NCBI GenBank assembly: GCA_937897265.1
Contig: CALCPT010000034.1
Span: 1 to 16,018, forward strand
Origin: an uncultured Alcaligenaceae bacterium
Lineage (GTDB): Bacteria > Pseudomonadota > Gammaproteobacteria > Burkholderiales > Burkholderiaceae_B
DNA: 16,018 nt
Direction of reading: 5' to 3'
Shown: positions 7,348 through 14,698 of the stretch, piece after piece
Layout: the number at the start of each line of letters is the position of its first letter
Position numbering within the stretch: the first letter of the stretch is position 1
Translations under genes and position numbers: made by a program
The notes under the pieces: model-generated
What the model saw: only the letters and a program-made list of their open reading frames with translations
Databases searched by the model: none
What the model was told of the DNA's origin: nothing

Positions 7348-8061
7348 ATGACAAACGAACCTATTCAAAGACGAAAGCTCTATCAAGAAGTTCTTGATAG
7401 ACTCATGCTACGTATTGAGCGCGCAGAACTCAAACCTGGTGATCAATTACCCTCTGAACGCGAGTTGATGACAACGTATGGCGTGGGGCGCGTTGCCGTT
7501 CGCGAAGCGCTTCAAGACTTAGCGCGCTCGGGGATTGTAGAAATTTCTCATGGCGAGCGCGCGCGCGTCGCAACTCCGACCGCAAGCCTATTAATTGATC
7601 AAATTGCAGAGGGCGCTCGCCATTTATTACGCATCCAACCCGAGACGCTCGAACATGTCAAAGAGGTGCGCGTTTTTTTAGAAACCGGTATGGTGCGACT
7701 CGCTGCAGAAAAAGCAACCGAGCACGATATCGAACAGTTGTACCTCAGGTACGAAGAGCAACGTGCAACGTTAGAAAATACCGAACAGTTCATGAAGCAC
7801 GATATGCTATTTCATCGAGAGATCGCCCGTATCAGCCGCAATCCAATCTTTCCAGCTATCGTCGAGGCCTTGTTTGGATGGGCAAGTGCATATTACCAAT
7901 CAATCGTTCACGCTCCCGGCGCAGAGAGCCTGACACTTGCTGAACATAAAAAAATCATTGAAGCGATCGCAGCCCATGATGGCGAGGGCGCGGTACAGGC
8001 CATGCGCGACCACCTAAACCGTGCCAACGAACTTTACAAAACAGCACTCAGACAGCATTGA
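7348..8061 (+). CDS. GntR-family transcriptional regulator, FadR/FCD subfamily
   Basis: This 237-aa DNA-binding regulator probably controls the acid-sugar cluster it ends. The winged-helix domain occupies about residues 10-75 (AELKPGDQLPSERELMTTYGVGRVAVREALQDLARSGIVEI, the classic GntR signature). The all-helical FCD effector domain follows, with metal/ligand residues in HDMLFHREIARISRNP, LAEHKKIIEAI and MRDHLNRA. Effectors of this subfamily are often organic acids, so a pathway intermediate is the likely inducer. ATG 7348 has AAGAGA 8 nt upstream and lies 12 nt after oiaK. The stop codon TGA at 8059-8061 is the first three bases of an IS200/IS605-like end, so the last residues (ALRQH) may differ from the ancestral C-terminus. 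Its binding sites may be the palindromes at 864-882 and 1749-1762. Confidence 0.92.
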   Translation: MTNEPIQRRKLYQEVLDRLMLRIERAELKPGDQLPSERELMTTYGVGRVAVREALQDLARSGIVEISHGERARVATPTASLLIDQIAEGARHLLRIQPETLEHVKEVRVFLETGMVRLAAEKATEHDIEQLYLRYEEQRATLENTEQFMKHDMLFHREIARISRNPIFPAIVEALFGWASAYYQSIVHAPGAESLTLAEHKKIIEAIAAHDGEGAVQAMRDHLNRANELYKTALRQH

Positions 8062-8097
8062 CATCCTCCCAGGCCTAAAGGCCGAGGCTTTCCGCGC
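8059..8097 (-). mobile_element. Remnant right end of an IS200/IS605 (tnpB-type) element
   Basis: Read on the minus strand, the sequence is GGAAAGCCTCGGCC, loop TTTA, GGCC, TGG, GAGGATGTCA. This matches the familiar 3' end of tnpB-carrying IS200/IS605 elements, where a stem-loop precedes GGAGGATGTCA. Stem pairing is GAGG/CCTC plus GGCC/GGCC, with a 3-nt bulge on one side. No tnpB or tnpA frame is present nearby, so only the end remains. In intact elements this end forms the 3' part of the guide (omega) RNA scaffold, and the flanking sequence becomes the guide; here that flank is the antisense of the gntR 3' end. Confidence 0.62.
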
Positions 8098-8146
8098 AAC
8101 CCGGTAAACTTAAAGAAACTTGGTTTCAATTAAACACGAGACAATC

Positions 8147-9148
8147 ATGACAATCATCACTCAGAGCATTGAACGCGCAACTCGCTTGGGTCTCAGCGTG
8201 GTTAGCATTGCCTTAGCGATTACAGGTTTGCACAGCCCTGCCCAAGCGCAAGCCAACTACCCAGACAAACCCATACGTCTGGTCGTGCCCTACACACCAG
8301 GTGGTGGTGCTGACACAAATTCAAGAATGCTGGCGCAGCCGATGTCTGCCATTTTGGGTCAACCAATCGTGATTGAAAATAGACCTGGCGCTAGCGGTGT
8401 GGTTGGTGCGATGGCCGTATTGCAAGCGCCGGCGGATGGCTACACCGTATTTTTTGACGCTTTTCCGTATGCGGTGAATGCGGTCATGCGTGACCTGCCG
8501 TTTGATCCGGTCAAAGACATGATCCCGGTTTCGCAGGCGATCAATATGCCATTGATCTTAGTTGTCCCCGCCGCAAGTCCGTTTAAAACCGTAAAAGACT
8601 TGGTGGACTATGCCAAGGCGAATCCAAACAAACTTGACTACGGCTCTTATGGGGCTGGCGGGGCTGCCCATTTAGCGGCTGAACTGCTACAACGCGATGC
8701 CGGCATCAAATGGACGCATGTCCCTTACAAAGGTGGCGCACAGGCAATTGCCGATGTCTTGGCCGGTCGCTTGGGTGGCTATTTTTCAAATCCTATCACC
8801 GCACTGCCACATTTAAAATCGGGCAAGCTCCGCGCGTTAGGTACAACCGGTGCGACCAGAATGGAGGCGCTACCAGAGGTACCCACGCTTGAAGAGCTCG
8901 GTTATCCAGGGTTTAGGGTAGTCGAATGGAATGGCTTCTTTGTTGCCAAAGGAACGCCATCCAGCGCGATTGAGCGACTCGCCAAAACCATCAACGAGGC
9001 AACTAAAGACCCAGCCGTCAAAGCCCGCATGGGGTCAATGGGCATCGAGCCCGTGGGTAATACGCCCGAGCAATTCACCACCTTTTTAAATGGTGAAATT
9101 AAACAGTGGCGCGCGTTGGTTCAAAGTAACAACATACGCGCCGACTAG
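8147..9148 (+). CDS. Orphan tripartite tricarboxylate transporter receptor (Bug/TctC family)
   Basis: This is a periplasmic extracytoplasmic receptor of 333 aa. Start ATG 8147 gives a clean signal peptide (MTIITQSIERATRLG, a hydrophobic stretch, cleavage near SPAQAQA); an in-frame TTG at 8120 is less likely. The mature part begins YPDKPIRLVVPYTPGGGADTNSRMLA, the Bug family hallmark, followed by VIENRPGASGVVGA, ADGYTVFF, the hinge-region DYGSYGAGGAAHLAAELL, VPYKGGAQAIADVLAGRL, and AKGTPSSAIERLAK. No TctA or TctB membrane genes are in the window. It follows gntR on the same strand, but an IS end lies between them, so membership of the acid-sugar regulon is uncertain. It ends 10 nt before a convergent gene, with no clear terminator. 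Ligand unknown. Confidence 0.93.
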   Translation: MTIITQSIERATRLGLSVVSIALAITGLHSPAQAQANYPDKPIRLVVPYTPGGGADTNSRMLAQPMSAILGQPIVIENRPGASGVVGAMAVLQAPADGYTVFFDAFPYAVNAVMRDLPFDPVKDMIPVSQAINMPLILVVPAASPFKTVKDLVDYAKANPNKLDYGSYGAGGAAHLAAELLQRDAGIKWTHVPYKGGAQAIADVLAGRLGGYFSNPITALPHLKSGKLRALGTTGATRMEALPEVPTLEELGYPGFRVVEWNGFFVAKGTPSSAIERLAKTINEATKDPAVKARMGSMGIEPVGNTPEQFTTFLNGEIKQWRALVQSNNIRAD

Positions 9149-9158
9149 TTTCAGCGAT

Positions 9159-9926
9159 TCAACTAATCGTCACACCACCATCAATCACCAGACTTTGACC
9201 GGTCATAAACGAACCCGCCTGCGAGGCTAAAAAGACAGCCGCGCCGGCGATCTCGTCGGGTTCACCAATTCGGCGTAGCGGTGTTGTTGAAACGCGCTTC
9301 GCCAAGTTGGCTTCGTCTTCCCATAGGGCGCGCGCAAAATCGGTTTTCACTAAACCAGGGGCAATGCAGTTGACGCGAATATTGTGCGGGCCGTACTCAA
9401 CCGCCAGATTACGCGCGAGCTGCATATCGGCAGCCTTACTAATGCCATAGGCGCCGATCACAGGCGAACCTTTCAGCCCCCCGATCGAAGACACAATAAT
9501 GATTGACCCGGCTCGTCGGGCAATCATTTCTGGCACGACATAACTAATCAACCAATGATTAGCCACGATGTTGTTATCTAAAATTTTACGAAACTGATCA
9601 TCCGCAATGTTGGCTTGTGGCCCGTAATACGGATTACTTGCCGCGTTACACACCAAGATATCAACCTTACCAAACTCACGCTTCGCAACAGCCACCAAAT
9701 TTTCAAGCTCTGCCTTTGACGAAATATTGGCAGGAACAGAAATAGCAATGTTTGCGCCATGGCGAGCATTGATGGCATCAACCACCTCTTGGCATGCCGG
9801 TGCCTTACGCGACGAGATCACCACTTTAGCGCCGTGCTCGGCCATGCGCTCGGCAATTGCTTTGCCAATGCCGCGCGATGATCCAGTAATAATGGCAACT
9901 TGTCCTTTGAGATTAAATAAGTTCAT
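9159..9926 (-). CDS. Classical short-chain dehydrogenase/reductase (SDR)
   Basis: This is a 255-aa cytoplasmic oxidoreductase with a complete classical SDR signature: nucleotide-binding TGSSRGIG (residues 14-21), NAAS (94-97), catalytic Ser in VSSIGG (146-147), Tyr160 and Lys164 in YGISK, and the C-terminal SLVIDGGVTIS. Ser38-Ser39-Arg40 after the second strand suggests preference for NADP(H). The closest general look is the DHRS4/FabG-like group of carbonyl or acyl reductases; the substrate cannot be read from sequence. A candidate promoter lies immediately upstream. The gene stands alone on the minus strand, 141 nt from the next gene, and is convergent with the TTT receptor. Confidence 0.93.
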   Translation of the reverse strand: MNLFNLKGQVAIITGSSRGIGKAIAERMAEHGAKVVISSRKAPACQEVVDAINARHGANIAISVPANISSKAELENLVAVAKREFGKVDILVCNAASNPYYGPQANIADDQFRKILDNNIVANHWLISYVVPEMIARRAGSIIIVSSIGGLKGSPVIGAYGISKAADMQLARNLAVEYGPHNIRVNCIAPGLVKTDFARALWEDEANLAKRVSTTPLRRIGEPDEIAGAAVFLASQAGSFMTGQSLVIDGGVTIS

Positions 9927-9946
9927 GTTTTTGTCTCGTATGTATT

Positions 9947-9975
9947 TTTAAAAAATTGAATGCTCGAATCGTCAA
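9947..9975 (-). promoter_or_regulatory. Candidate promoter for the SDR gene
   Basis: On the minus strand TTGACG (9975-9970) is followed after 17 nt by TTTAAA (9952-9947). The -35 matches five of six consensus bases and the -10 four of six. Transcription would begin about 14 nt before the ATG at 9926, giving a very short leader. The region is AT-rich, as promoters are. Confidence 0.38.
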
Positions 9976-10067
9976 AACACTTCACTGTGACGTTACATCA
10001 CATACCCTTCTAAATCATCATCACGCACATTTAAACGCTTCAATGCAAGATTGCACGATGTGCCTGT

Positions 10068-10331
10068 CTAGACGGCCATTCCTTTACGCAACAATTCATC
10101 GATTAATTCGTTCATTCCAAGCACGCGTGACTCAGCTAGCGCACGCAACTCACCTGCTAGCTGAGCGTTAAGTTTGACCGCAAAAGGGATGAGCCCTTTT
10201 TCTTGATCAAGTTTGCGTTGCTCTTTGCGATCAAGCACACTACCCGCTGCGAAACGATCAGGCGTACCGGCTTGCTTGAGTTTGCCATCAATTTTCAGGC
10301 CCAAATTTTTATACAGATCAGTCTTTTTCAT
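10068..10331 (-). CDS. Small conserved-looking protein with ribbon-helix-helix-like C-terminal half
   Basis: This 87-aa protein has a good Shine-Dalgarno (GAAAGG, 8 nt before the ATG), so it looks genuinely translated. The N-terminal half is basic and polar (MKKTDLYKNLGLKIDGKLK...DRKEQRKLDQEKG). The C-terminal half, FAVKLNAQLAGELRALAESRVLGMNELIDELLRKG, reads as one beta-strand followed by two helices, the order seen in Arc/CopG-type ribbon-helix-helix DNA-binding folds. I do not recognise a named family with certainty; I have an impression of similar unnamed proteins in Burkholderiales. No toxin gene neighbours it, so an antitoxin role is not supported. It lies between the SDR and glutathione transferase genes on the same strand; a small inverted repeat TGCAA-GA-TTGCA sits just past its stop (10044-10055). 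Confidence 0.72.
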   Translation of the reverse strand: MKKTDLYKNLGLKIDGKLKQAGTPDRFAAGSVLDRKEQRKLDQEKGLIPFAVKLNAQLAGELRALAESRVLGMNELIDELLRKGMAV

Positions 10332-10367
10332 ACAGCAGGCCTTTCGTGTAAAACACGAAAACTAACG

Positions 10368-10991
10368 TTAAAGATTGTGCAATGGCGCAATCTTTTGTAC
10401 CGCAGGTAAGGCAAGCATGCGCTGGTGGTGATCGGCTACGCGCGGAAAGCGTGCAAGCTCGACGCCGTTCTGCATTAACCAGAGCGTGAGGGTAAAGAGA
10501 TAAGGGTCTGCAACGCTAAAGTTTTTGCCCATCATCCATGGGCCGCGCAGTAGCTCGCGCTCGATCCAGTCATAGCAATCAGTCATGTTCTGCGCAACCT
10601 TAGCTTTCATCGCTTGCAACGCACTAGCATCGTCTGCCCAGCGTGCACCACGCGAACCATGTGCGTGTGCTACGTGTACTGTTGAACAGAACCAGCTGTT
10701 AACAGCTTGTAACTCAGCAAGCGCAAAAGGATCATCCAAGGGCGCTACGCCGCTTCGTGGATAGGTTTGAGCCAGGTACAGCAAGATGGCGGGGGTTTCA
10801 GTGATGACGCCACGCTCGGTCACCAACGCCGGGACACGACCTTTTGCGTTAATCGCCAGATACTCGGCTGAGCGTTGCTGGTTGGCCTGAAAATCAACTC
10901 GAATAGCTTCAAAATCAGCACCGACGTGCTCAAGAACAATATGGCTGGCTAAGGCACAAGAGCGTGGGGAGTAATAGAAACGAGCGGTCAT
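10368..10991 (-). CDS. Glutathione S-transferase, beta-class-like
   Basis: This 207-aa cytosolic enzyme has a thioredoxin-fold N-terminal domain. It begins with FYYSPRSCALASHIVLEH, where Cys12 aligns with the catalytic cysteine (Cys10) of bacterial beta-class GSTs. The glutathione-binding loop NAKGRVPAL with the cis-Pro and the ETPAILLYLA helix follow at about residues 48-75. The C-terminal helical domain holds the N-capping box region FSVADPYLFTLTLW. The start ATG 10991 has AAGGA about 8 nt upstream. It lies 36 nt upstream of the small protein gene and 79 nt downstream of the flavin monooxygenase gene, all on minus, so a joint transcript is possible. It is not of the zeta/maleylpyruvate-isomerase type, so a role in gentisate ring breakdown is not indicated. 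Confidence 0.93.
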   Translation of the reverse strand: MTARFYYSPRSCALASHIVLEHVGADFEAIRVDFQANQQRSAEYLAINAKGRVPALVTERGVITETPAILLYLAQTYPRSGVAPLDDPFALAELQAVNSWFCSTVHVAHAHGSRGARWADDASALQAMKAKVAQNMTDCYDWIERELLRGPWMMGKNFSVADPYLFTLTLWLMQNGVELARFPRVADHHQRMLALPAVQKIAPLHNL

Positions 10992-11070
10992 TGCAGCAGT
11001 CCTTATTTAACTGATTATGAGTTTGCTATGCCTTGCATCAAACAGCTTGCCACACAACATTGCGAGCCTT

Positions 11071-12303
11071 TTACACCTGAACCTTCGTCACATCATATTC
11101 GTACAGCCATTGATAGCGAGCCCGAACTTTTTCAGGGGTCCATTCACGGGTTACGTACTCTTCTGCCGCTGCCGCGTCTGCCAGTGTACGACTTTGAAAG
11201 CGTTTACCGTTTTCGGCTGAACCCAATACAACCTTAGTGGTACGTTCGATACGCGCTTGCTGATAACGCTCAAGCCCCTGTTCAATATCATCTCCGGCCG
11301 CCTCAAGCGCGCGGGCCAACACATAGCCATCTTCGAGCGACATCACGGCCCCTTGAGCAAGCATCGGCAGCATCGAATGGCAAGCATCCCCCAAAAGGCT
11401 CACGCGCCCGACGCTCCATTGCGACAAAGGTTCACGCCCCATCAACGCCCACTTATAGGGCTTTGAAAACAGCTTAATCATGCTGTGAATGTCGTCGTGC
11501 CACCCCGGGAACGTGGCATGGCACTCTTCATGCGTACCTTGCGCACTCCAGGATTCGACCTGCCAGCCCTCGACTTCCATGATTCCATTGAAGTTCATGT
11601 ATTCACCGCGATGCACGGGGTAATGCACCACATGGCCACCAGGTCCGACCCAATTCGTGCCGACCATCCTGCGCATATGCGCAGGTAGCTTATCCATAGG
11701 CACCACACCACGCCAAGACAGCATCCCCGTATACACAGGGTGATCATCACCAAACAACGCATGACGAATACGAGAATGCACGCCATCCGCACCAATTAGA
11801 CAATCGCCCTGGACTATATATTTTTGCCCGGCAGTTTCGTATTGCAGCGCCACACTTTGCGCGGTTTGTTCAAAGCCAAGACAACGTGCGTTTAGGTGAA
11901 TAGCATCTGGCTTTTCACGGCGTACCCCATCGACCAGTACCGCTAACAAATCAGGACGGTAGGTTAAATAGTGACCAAAGCCGTAACGCTCGACCGACTC
12001 GAGCCCAACTTCAAACAGCTTCCAGGCTTGGCCGCTATTCCAGAGACGAATCTCTTTGCCCTCAGCCTCACAGGCTAACGCACGAAACTCAGGCAAGACA
12101 CCGAGTTCATGCAAAACACGCACTCCATTGGCACTTAACTGCACCCCTGCACCCACCTCGCGTAATTCAGAGGCTTGCTCATAGACATCAACGTCAAACC
12201 CTCGCTTCAGCAAGGCTAAGGCCGCAGCCAAACCACCAATCCCGCCACCTGCAATCAAAATATGGGGGCGCTTCGTTTTTTTTATCGTCATATTCAAACT
12301 CAT
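11071..12303 (-). CDS. FAD-dependent aromatic monooxygenase (salicylate / 3-hydroxybenzoate hydroxylase type)
   Basis: This 410-aa single-component flavoprotein hydroxylase of class A uses NAD(P)H and O2 to hydroxylate a phenolic or heteroaromatic acid. The three fingerprint motifs are present: GGGIGGLAAALALLKRGFDVDVYEQ (dinucleotide fold, from residue 19), GADGVHSRIR (DG motif, about 170-180) and VSLLGDACHSMLPMLAQGA (GD motif, about 300-318). YRPDLLAVLVDGV matches the FAD-ribose segment. The C-terminus VRARYQWLYEYDV is typical of the salicylate-hydroxylase subgroup. Start ATG 12303 is used; ATG 12291 (MTIKKT) is an alternative, and neither has a strong Shine-Dalgarno. It is divergent from an MFS exporter gene over 112 nt, suggesting shared control. 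The exact substrate cannot be determined. Confidence 0.92.
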   Translation of the reverse strand: MSLNMTIKKTKRPHILIAGGGIGGLAAALALLKRGFDVDVYEQASELREVGAGVQLSANGVRVLHELGVLPEFRALACEAEGKEIRLWNSGQAWKLFEVGLESVERYGFGHYLTYRPDLLAVLVDGVRREKPDAIHLNARCLGFEQTAQSVALQYETAGQKYIVQGDCLIGADGVHSRIRHALFGDDHPVYTGMLSWRGVVPMDKLPAHMRRMVGTNWVGPGGHVVHYPVHRGEYMNFNGIMEVEGWQVESWSAQGTHEECHATFPGWHDDIHSMIKLFSKPYKWALMGREPLSQWSVGRVSLLGDACHSMLPMLAQGAVMSLEDGYVLARALEAAGDDIEQGLERYQQARIERTTKVVLGSAENGKRFQSRTLADAAAAEEYVTREWTPEKVRARYQWLYEYDVTKVQV

Positions 12304-12309
12304 CGGTTA

Positions 12310-12342
12310 TCAGGCACTTCGCTGCGTTCAGCCTGACTCAGG
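12310..12342. promoter_or_regulatory. TCAGG / CCTGA / TCAGG boxes between divergent genes
   Basis: In the 112-nt divergent intergenic region, TCAGGC (12310-12315) is inverted as GCCTGA (12331-12336), and CCTGA-C-TCAGG (12332-12342) is itself an 11-bp palindrome. Three alternating copies of the same 5-bp box suggest an operator for a regulator outside the window, or a leader hairpin (6-bp stem, 15-nt loop) for the monooxygenase mRNA. No clear -35/-10 pair was found in either direction in this gap. Confidence 0.33.
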
Positions 12343-12415
12343 TCGGGGCGACAGTGTCTCAATTGTCAGCGCAACAGAAATATTACCGCAGTGACCAATC
12401 GCGCTAAACTTACTC

Positions 12416-13648
12416 ATGACAACAATAGTAGGTTCTCTGAGACAGATCTTTGAACGCAGTGCCCTGCGTCATCCGGGGTTTCGAAGGCTCTGGGTCACCA
12501 CCCTGCTGTCCTCAACAGCACGCTGGGCCGATTTGGTACTGGTCGGTTGGCTCACCCTAGAATTAACGGACTCCGCCCTGATGGTTGGGGTGGTGACCTC
12601 CTGCAAAATGGCGGGCTATCTGTTGGCACCCCTGATGGGTGTCGCTGCAGACCGCCTCGATCGGCGAAACCTATTGATGGTCGCCTCGGTAGTCAGTGGC
12701 TTGATCTCTGTGGCCATGCTGGTCTTACTCGCCACAGGTTGGTTAACCGTCGGCTATTTGATCGCGCTGTCGCTCGTCAGCGGTCTGACTTGGGCGCTCG
12801 ACCAACCTACCCGTCAGGCAGTCATCCCCGATCTCGTTGAACCAAACGACCTCAACAATGCCATCGCAATGAACTCGGTGGCAACCGAACTCACGGTAAT
12901 TGTCGGCCCCGCACTCGGGGGCTTATTGATTCCGGTGTTGGGCATTACCGGCGCGTATTGGCTTATTGCGATGATTTATTGCCTAGATTTATCTGTTCTG
13001 TGGCGCATGAAAGGCGTCAAACAGTCCGCTGCAAAAATACACGAGCCGCCTTTCAAAAGCTTACTTAGTGGGTTCAACTATGCCTGGCACAATCATGCGG
13101 TGCTTGTGCCGCTGCTCATCGCGTTAATGCTCAATCTTTTTGTTGCACCCTACCGTTATTCGTTCTTACCACTGTTTGCCCACTACATTTTAGATGCGGG
13201 CCCAACAGGCTATGGCTTTTTGACCTCAATGGCTGGTTGCGGCGCACTCGTCACCGGTCTTTGGCTGGTGTCACAAAAGAAATCGGGCCGACGAGGCCGC
13301 TTGCTGGTGGTGGGTGGGCTTGTATGGCCCTTCATATTATTTTTATTTTCGCTTTCGACTTCTTACTATTTTTCTTTACTTTTAATATTTTTTGCCGGTA
13401 TCGCGCAAGCCATTTGTTGGACCATGATCGCGACGATCATCTTGAGCAATACCGAGCAGTCGATGCGAGGTCGCGTCATGGGAATACGCACAGGCGTTGT
13501 GATCAGCTTGCCTTTCGGCAACCTGATCGCCGGCGCTGCCGCACAGAGTTGGGGGCCATCGATTGCGCTGGGCACCTACACTGCCTGCGCGATGCTGCTC
13601 ATGGGACTTATCTTTATTCTTGTGCCAAAGCTACGTCATTTAGATTAA
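12416..13648 (+). CDS. MFS transporter (MFS_3 / EntS-like exporter family)
   Basis: This is an inner-membrane secondary transporter of 410 aa with about 12 hydrophobic segments. The loop between the second and third segments carries the MFS motif A variant GVAADRLDRRNLLM (about residues 77-90). The N-terminus (ALRHPGFRRLWVTTLLSSTARWADLVLVGWL) and the RQAVIPDLVEPNDLNNAIAMNS segment are characteristic of the MFS_3 group that includes the enterobactin exporter EntS. The substrate is unknown; divergence from the aromatic monooxygenase suggests handling of a related compound, but this is inference. It is convergent with the second TTT receptor, 54 nt apart, with only a weak GAGCT/AGCTC stem in between. 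Confidence 0.92.
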   Translation: MTTIVGSLRQIFERSALRHPGFRRLWVTTLLSSTARWADLVLVGWLTLELTDSALMVGVVTSCKMAGYLLAPLMGVAADRLDRRNLLMVASVVSGLISVAMLVLLATGWLTVGYLIALSLVSGLTWALDQPTRQAVIPDLVEPNDLNNAIAMNSVATELTVIVGPALGGLLIPVLGITGAYWLIAMIYCLDLSVLWRMKGVKQSAAKIHEPPFKSLLSGFNYAWHNHAVLVPLLIALMLNLFVAPYRYSFLPLFAHYILDAGPTGYGFLTSMAGCGALVTGLWLVSQKKSGRRGRLLVVGGLVWPFILFLFSLSTSYYFSLLLIFFAGIAQAICWTMIATIILSNTEQSMRGRVMGIRTGVVISLPFGNLIAGAAAQSWGPSIALGTYTACAMLLMGLIFILVPKLRHLD

Positions 13649-13702
13649 TAATGGCACGAAGTCGTTCACAGGAGCTAGACATTCAGCTCGTATGCGCTCG
13701 AG

Positions 13703-14698
13703 CTACTCGACTTTCGCTGCACGCTGAGGCTTATACAACTTTGCCCACCGAGCAATCTCCTCATTTAACAGCGTACCAAAAGCCTCAGGGGACGATAGCC
13801 TCACCTCACCATCAATGACAGCCAACCGCTTCATCACGTCTGGATGATTCAAACTGACTGCAAGTGCTCGATTCAACTTATTGACGATATCAGGCGGGGT
13901 TTTAGCGGGCGCAAGAATCCCCCACCACACAACCGCTTCAAAATCCTTTACTCCCTGCTCTGCAATGGTTTGAACGTCTGGCGCCGACGCTAAACGATTG
14001 GCCCCTGAGGTAGCAAGAAGCTTGATGCGACCGGTATCCAAGTGGGGCTTGAGTTGCGACATCCCAGTAAAAAGCAGATCGACATGACCGCTTGCCACGT
14101 CAATGGCAGCTGGTCCAGCGCCTTTATACGGAACAGCCAGCAGCTTGGCGCCGGTTGCCGCTTTAAACAACTCGTTGGCCAACGCCGTTGCAGAGCCATC
14201 GCCAGACGTCGCAATGCTTAAGGGACCTTGGGCTTTTTCTAGGGAAAGTAACTCTTGCACGTTATTGGCTGGGAGGTTTGCGCGTGCCGCCAACCCCATC
14301 GCATAGGTAATCACAGTGCCAATCGGCGTAAAGTCTTCTGGTGTTTTGTAGGGCAATTTGTCGATCAATGCTGGATTGGTCGCAATGCTAGCGCCGACGA
14401 GTAGCAAGGTATAGCCATCAGGCGCCGCCTTCGCAACAACATCTGTGCCGACCACCGTATTACCGCCGCCACGATTCTCGATGATCACGGGCTGCTTGAT
14501 TGTCTCAGACAGCTTATCGGCCCAAGCACGAGCAATAAAGTCACCGCCACCCCCTGCCGCAAAAGGTACAACGATACGGATCGCTTTGTTTGGAAAGTTA
14601 TCCGACTCGGCCGCAGACGAAAGCCCACTGCATAAAGTCAACGCAAGGATTAAAGCGCTACGGATACCTAAGACAGACCGCATACCTAGGCGTGACAT
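13703..14698 (-). CDS. Second orphan TTT receptor (Bug/TctC family)
   Basis: This is a periplasmic substrate-binding protein of 331 aa. The start is placed at ATG 14698, whose first base is the last base of the thioesterase stop (TGATG), a coupling arrangement; a TTG one codon earlier and ATG codons within the signal peptide are alternatives. Signal peptide: MSRLGMRS, hydrophobic stretch, cleavage near GLSSAAES. Family marks are FPNKAIRIVVPFAAGGGGDFIARAWA, VIIENRGGGNTVVGTD, APDGYTLLLVG, VPYKGAGPAAIDVASGHVDLLF and APAKTPPDIVNKLNRAL. No tctAB genes accompany it. Residue identity with the receptor at 8147 is visibly limited outside the family motifs, so they are not recent duplicates. Ligand unknown; co-expression with a thioesterase hints at an acid that is handled as a CoA ester. 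Confidence 0.93.
   Translation of the reverse strand: MSRLGMRSVLGIRSALILALTLCSGLSSAAESDNFPNKAIRIVVPFAAGGGGDFIARAWADKLSETIKQPVIIENRGGGNTVVGTDVVAKAAPDGYTLLLVGASIATNPALIDKLPYKTPEDFTPIGTVITYAMGLAARANLPANNVQELLSLEKAQGPLSIATSGDGSATALANELFKAATGAKLLAVPYKGAGPAAIDVASGHVDLLFTGMSQLKPHLDTGRIKLLATSGANRLASAPDVQTIAEQGVKDFEAVVWWGILAPAKTPPDIVNKLNRALAVSLNHPDVMKRLAVIDGEVRLSSPEAFGTLLNEEIARWAKLYKPQRAAKVE

Noticed and set aside
7341..7348. TGACGTCA palindrome just before gntR as an operator
   Set aside because: The GACGTC core recurs by chance elsewhere (including within apnO and in the terminator loop), and the site overlaps the gntR start codon region with no second copy at a promoter.
9956..10171. A 71-aa + strand frame between the SDR and the small protein gene
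   Set aside because: It has no Shine-Dalgarno, overlaps the end of the better supported minus-strand gene, and its composition is random-like.
11017..11237. Short + strand frames of 67-69 aa around the end of the monooxygenase gene
   Set aside because: They overlap the conserved C-terminus of the minus-strand monooxygenase and have no ribosome site or known motif.
10368..12303. A gentisate/salicylate degradation operon formed by the GST and the monooxygenase
   Set aside because: The GST is of the beta-class Cys type, not a maleylpyruvate isomerase, and no ring-cleavage dioxygenase or hydrolase is present.
13672..13690. GAGCT/AGCTC stem between the convergent MFS and TTT receptor genes as a terminator
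   Set aside because: The stem is only 5 bp, and no T-run follows in either direction.
13237..13818. A 193-aa + strand frame overlapping the MFS gene and the end of the TTT receptor
   Set aside because: The MFS frame through this region has continuous membrane segments and the receptor frame is intact on the other strand; the overlapping product has no recognisable domain and runs across two real genes.
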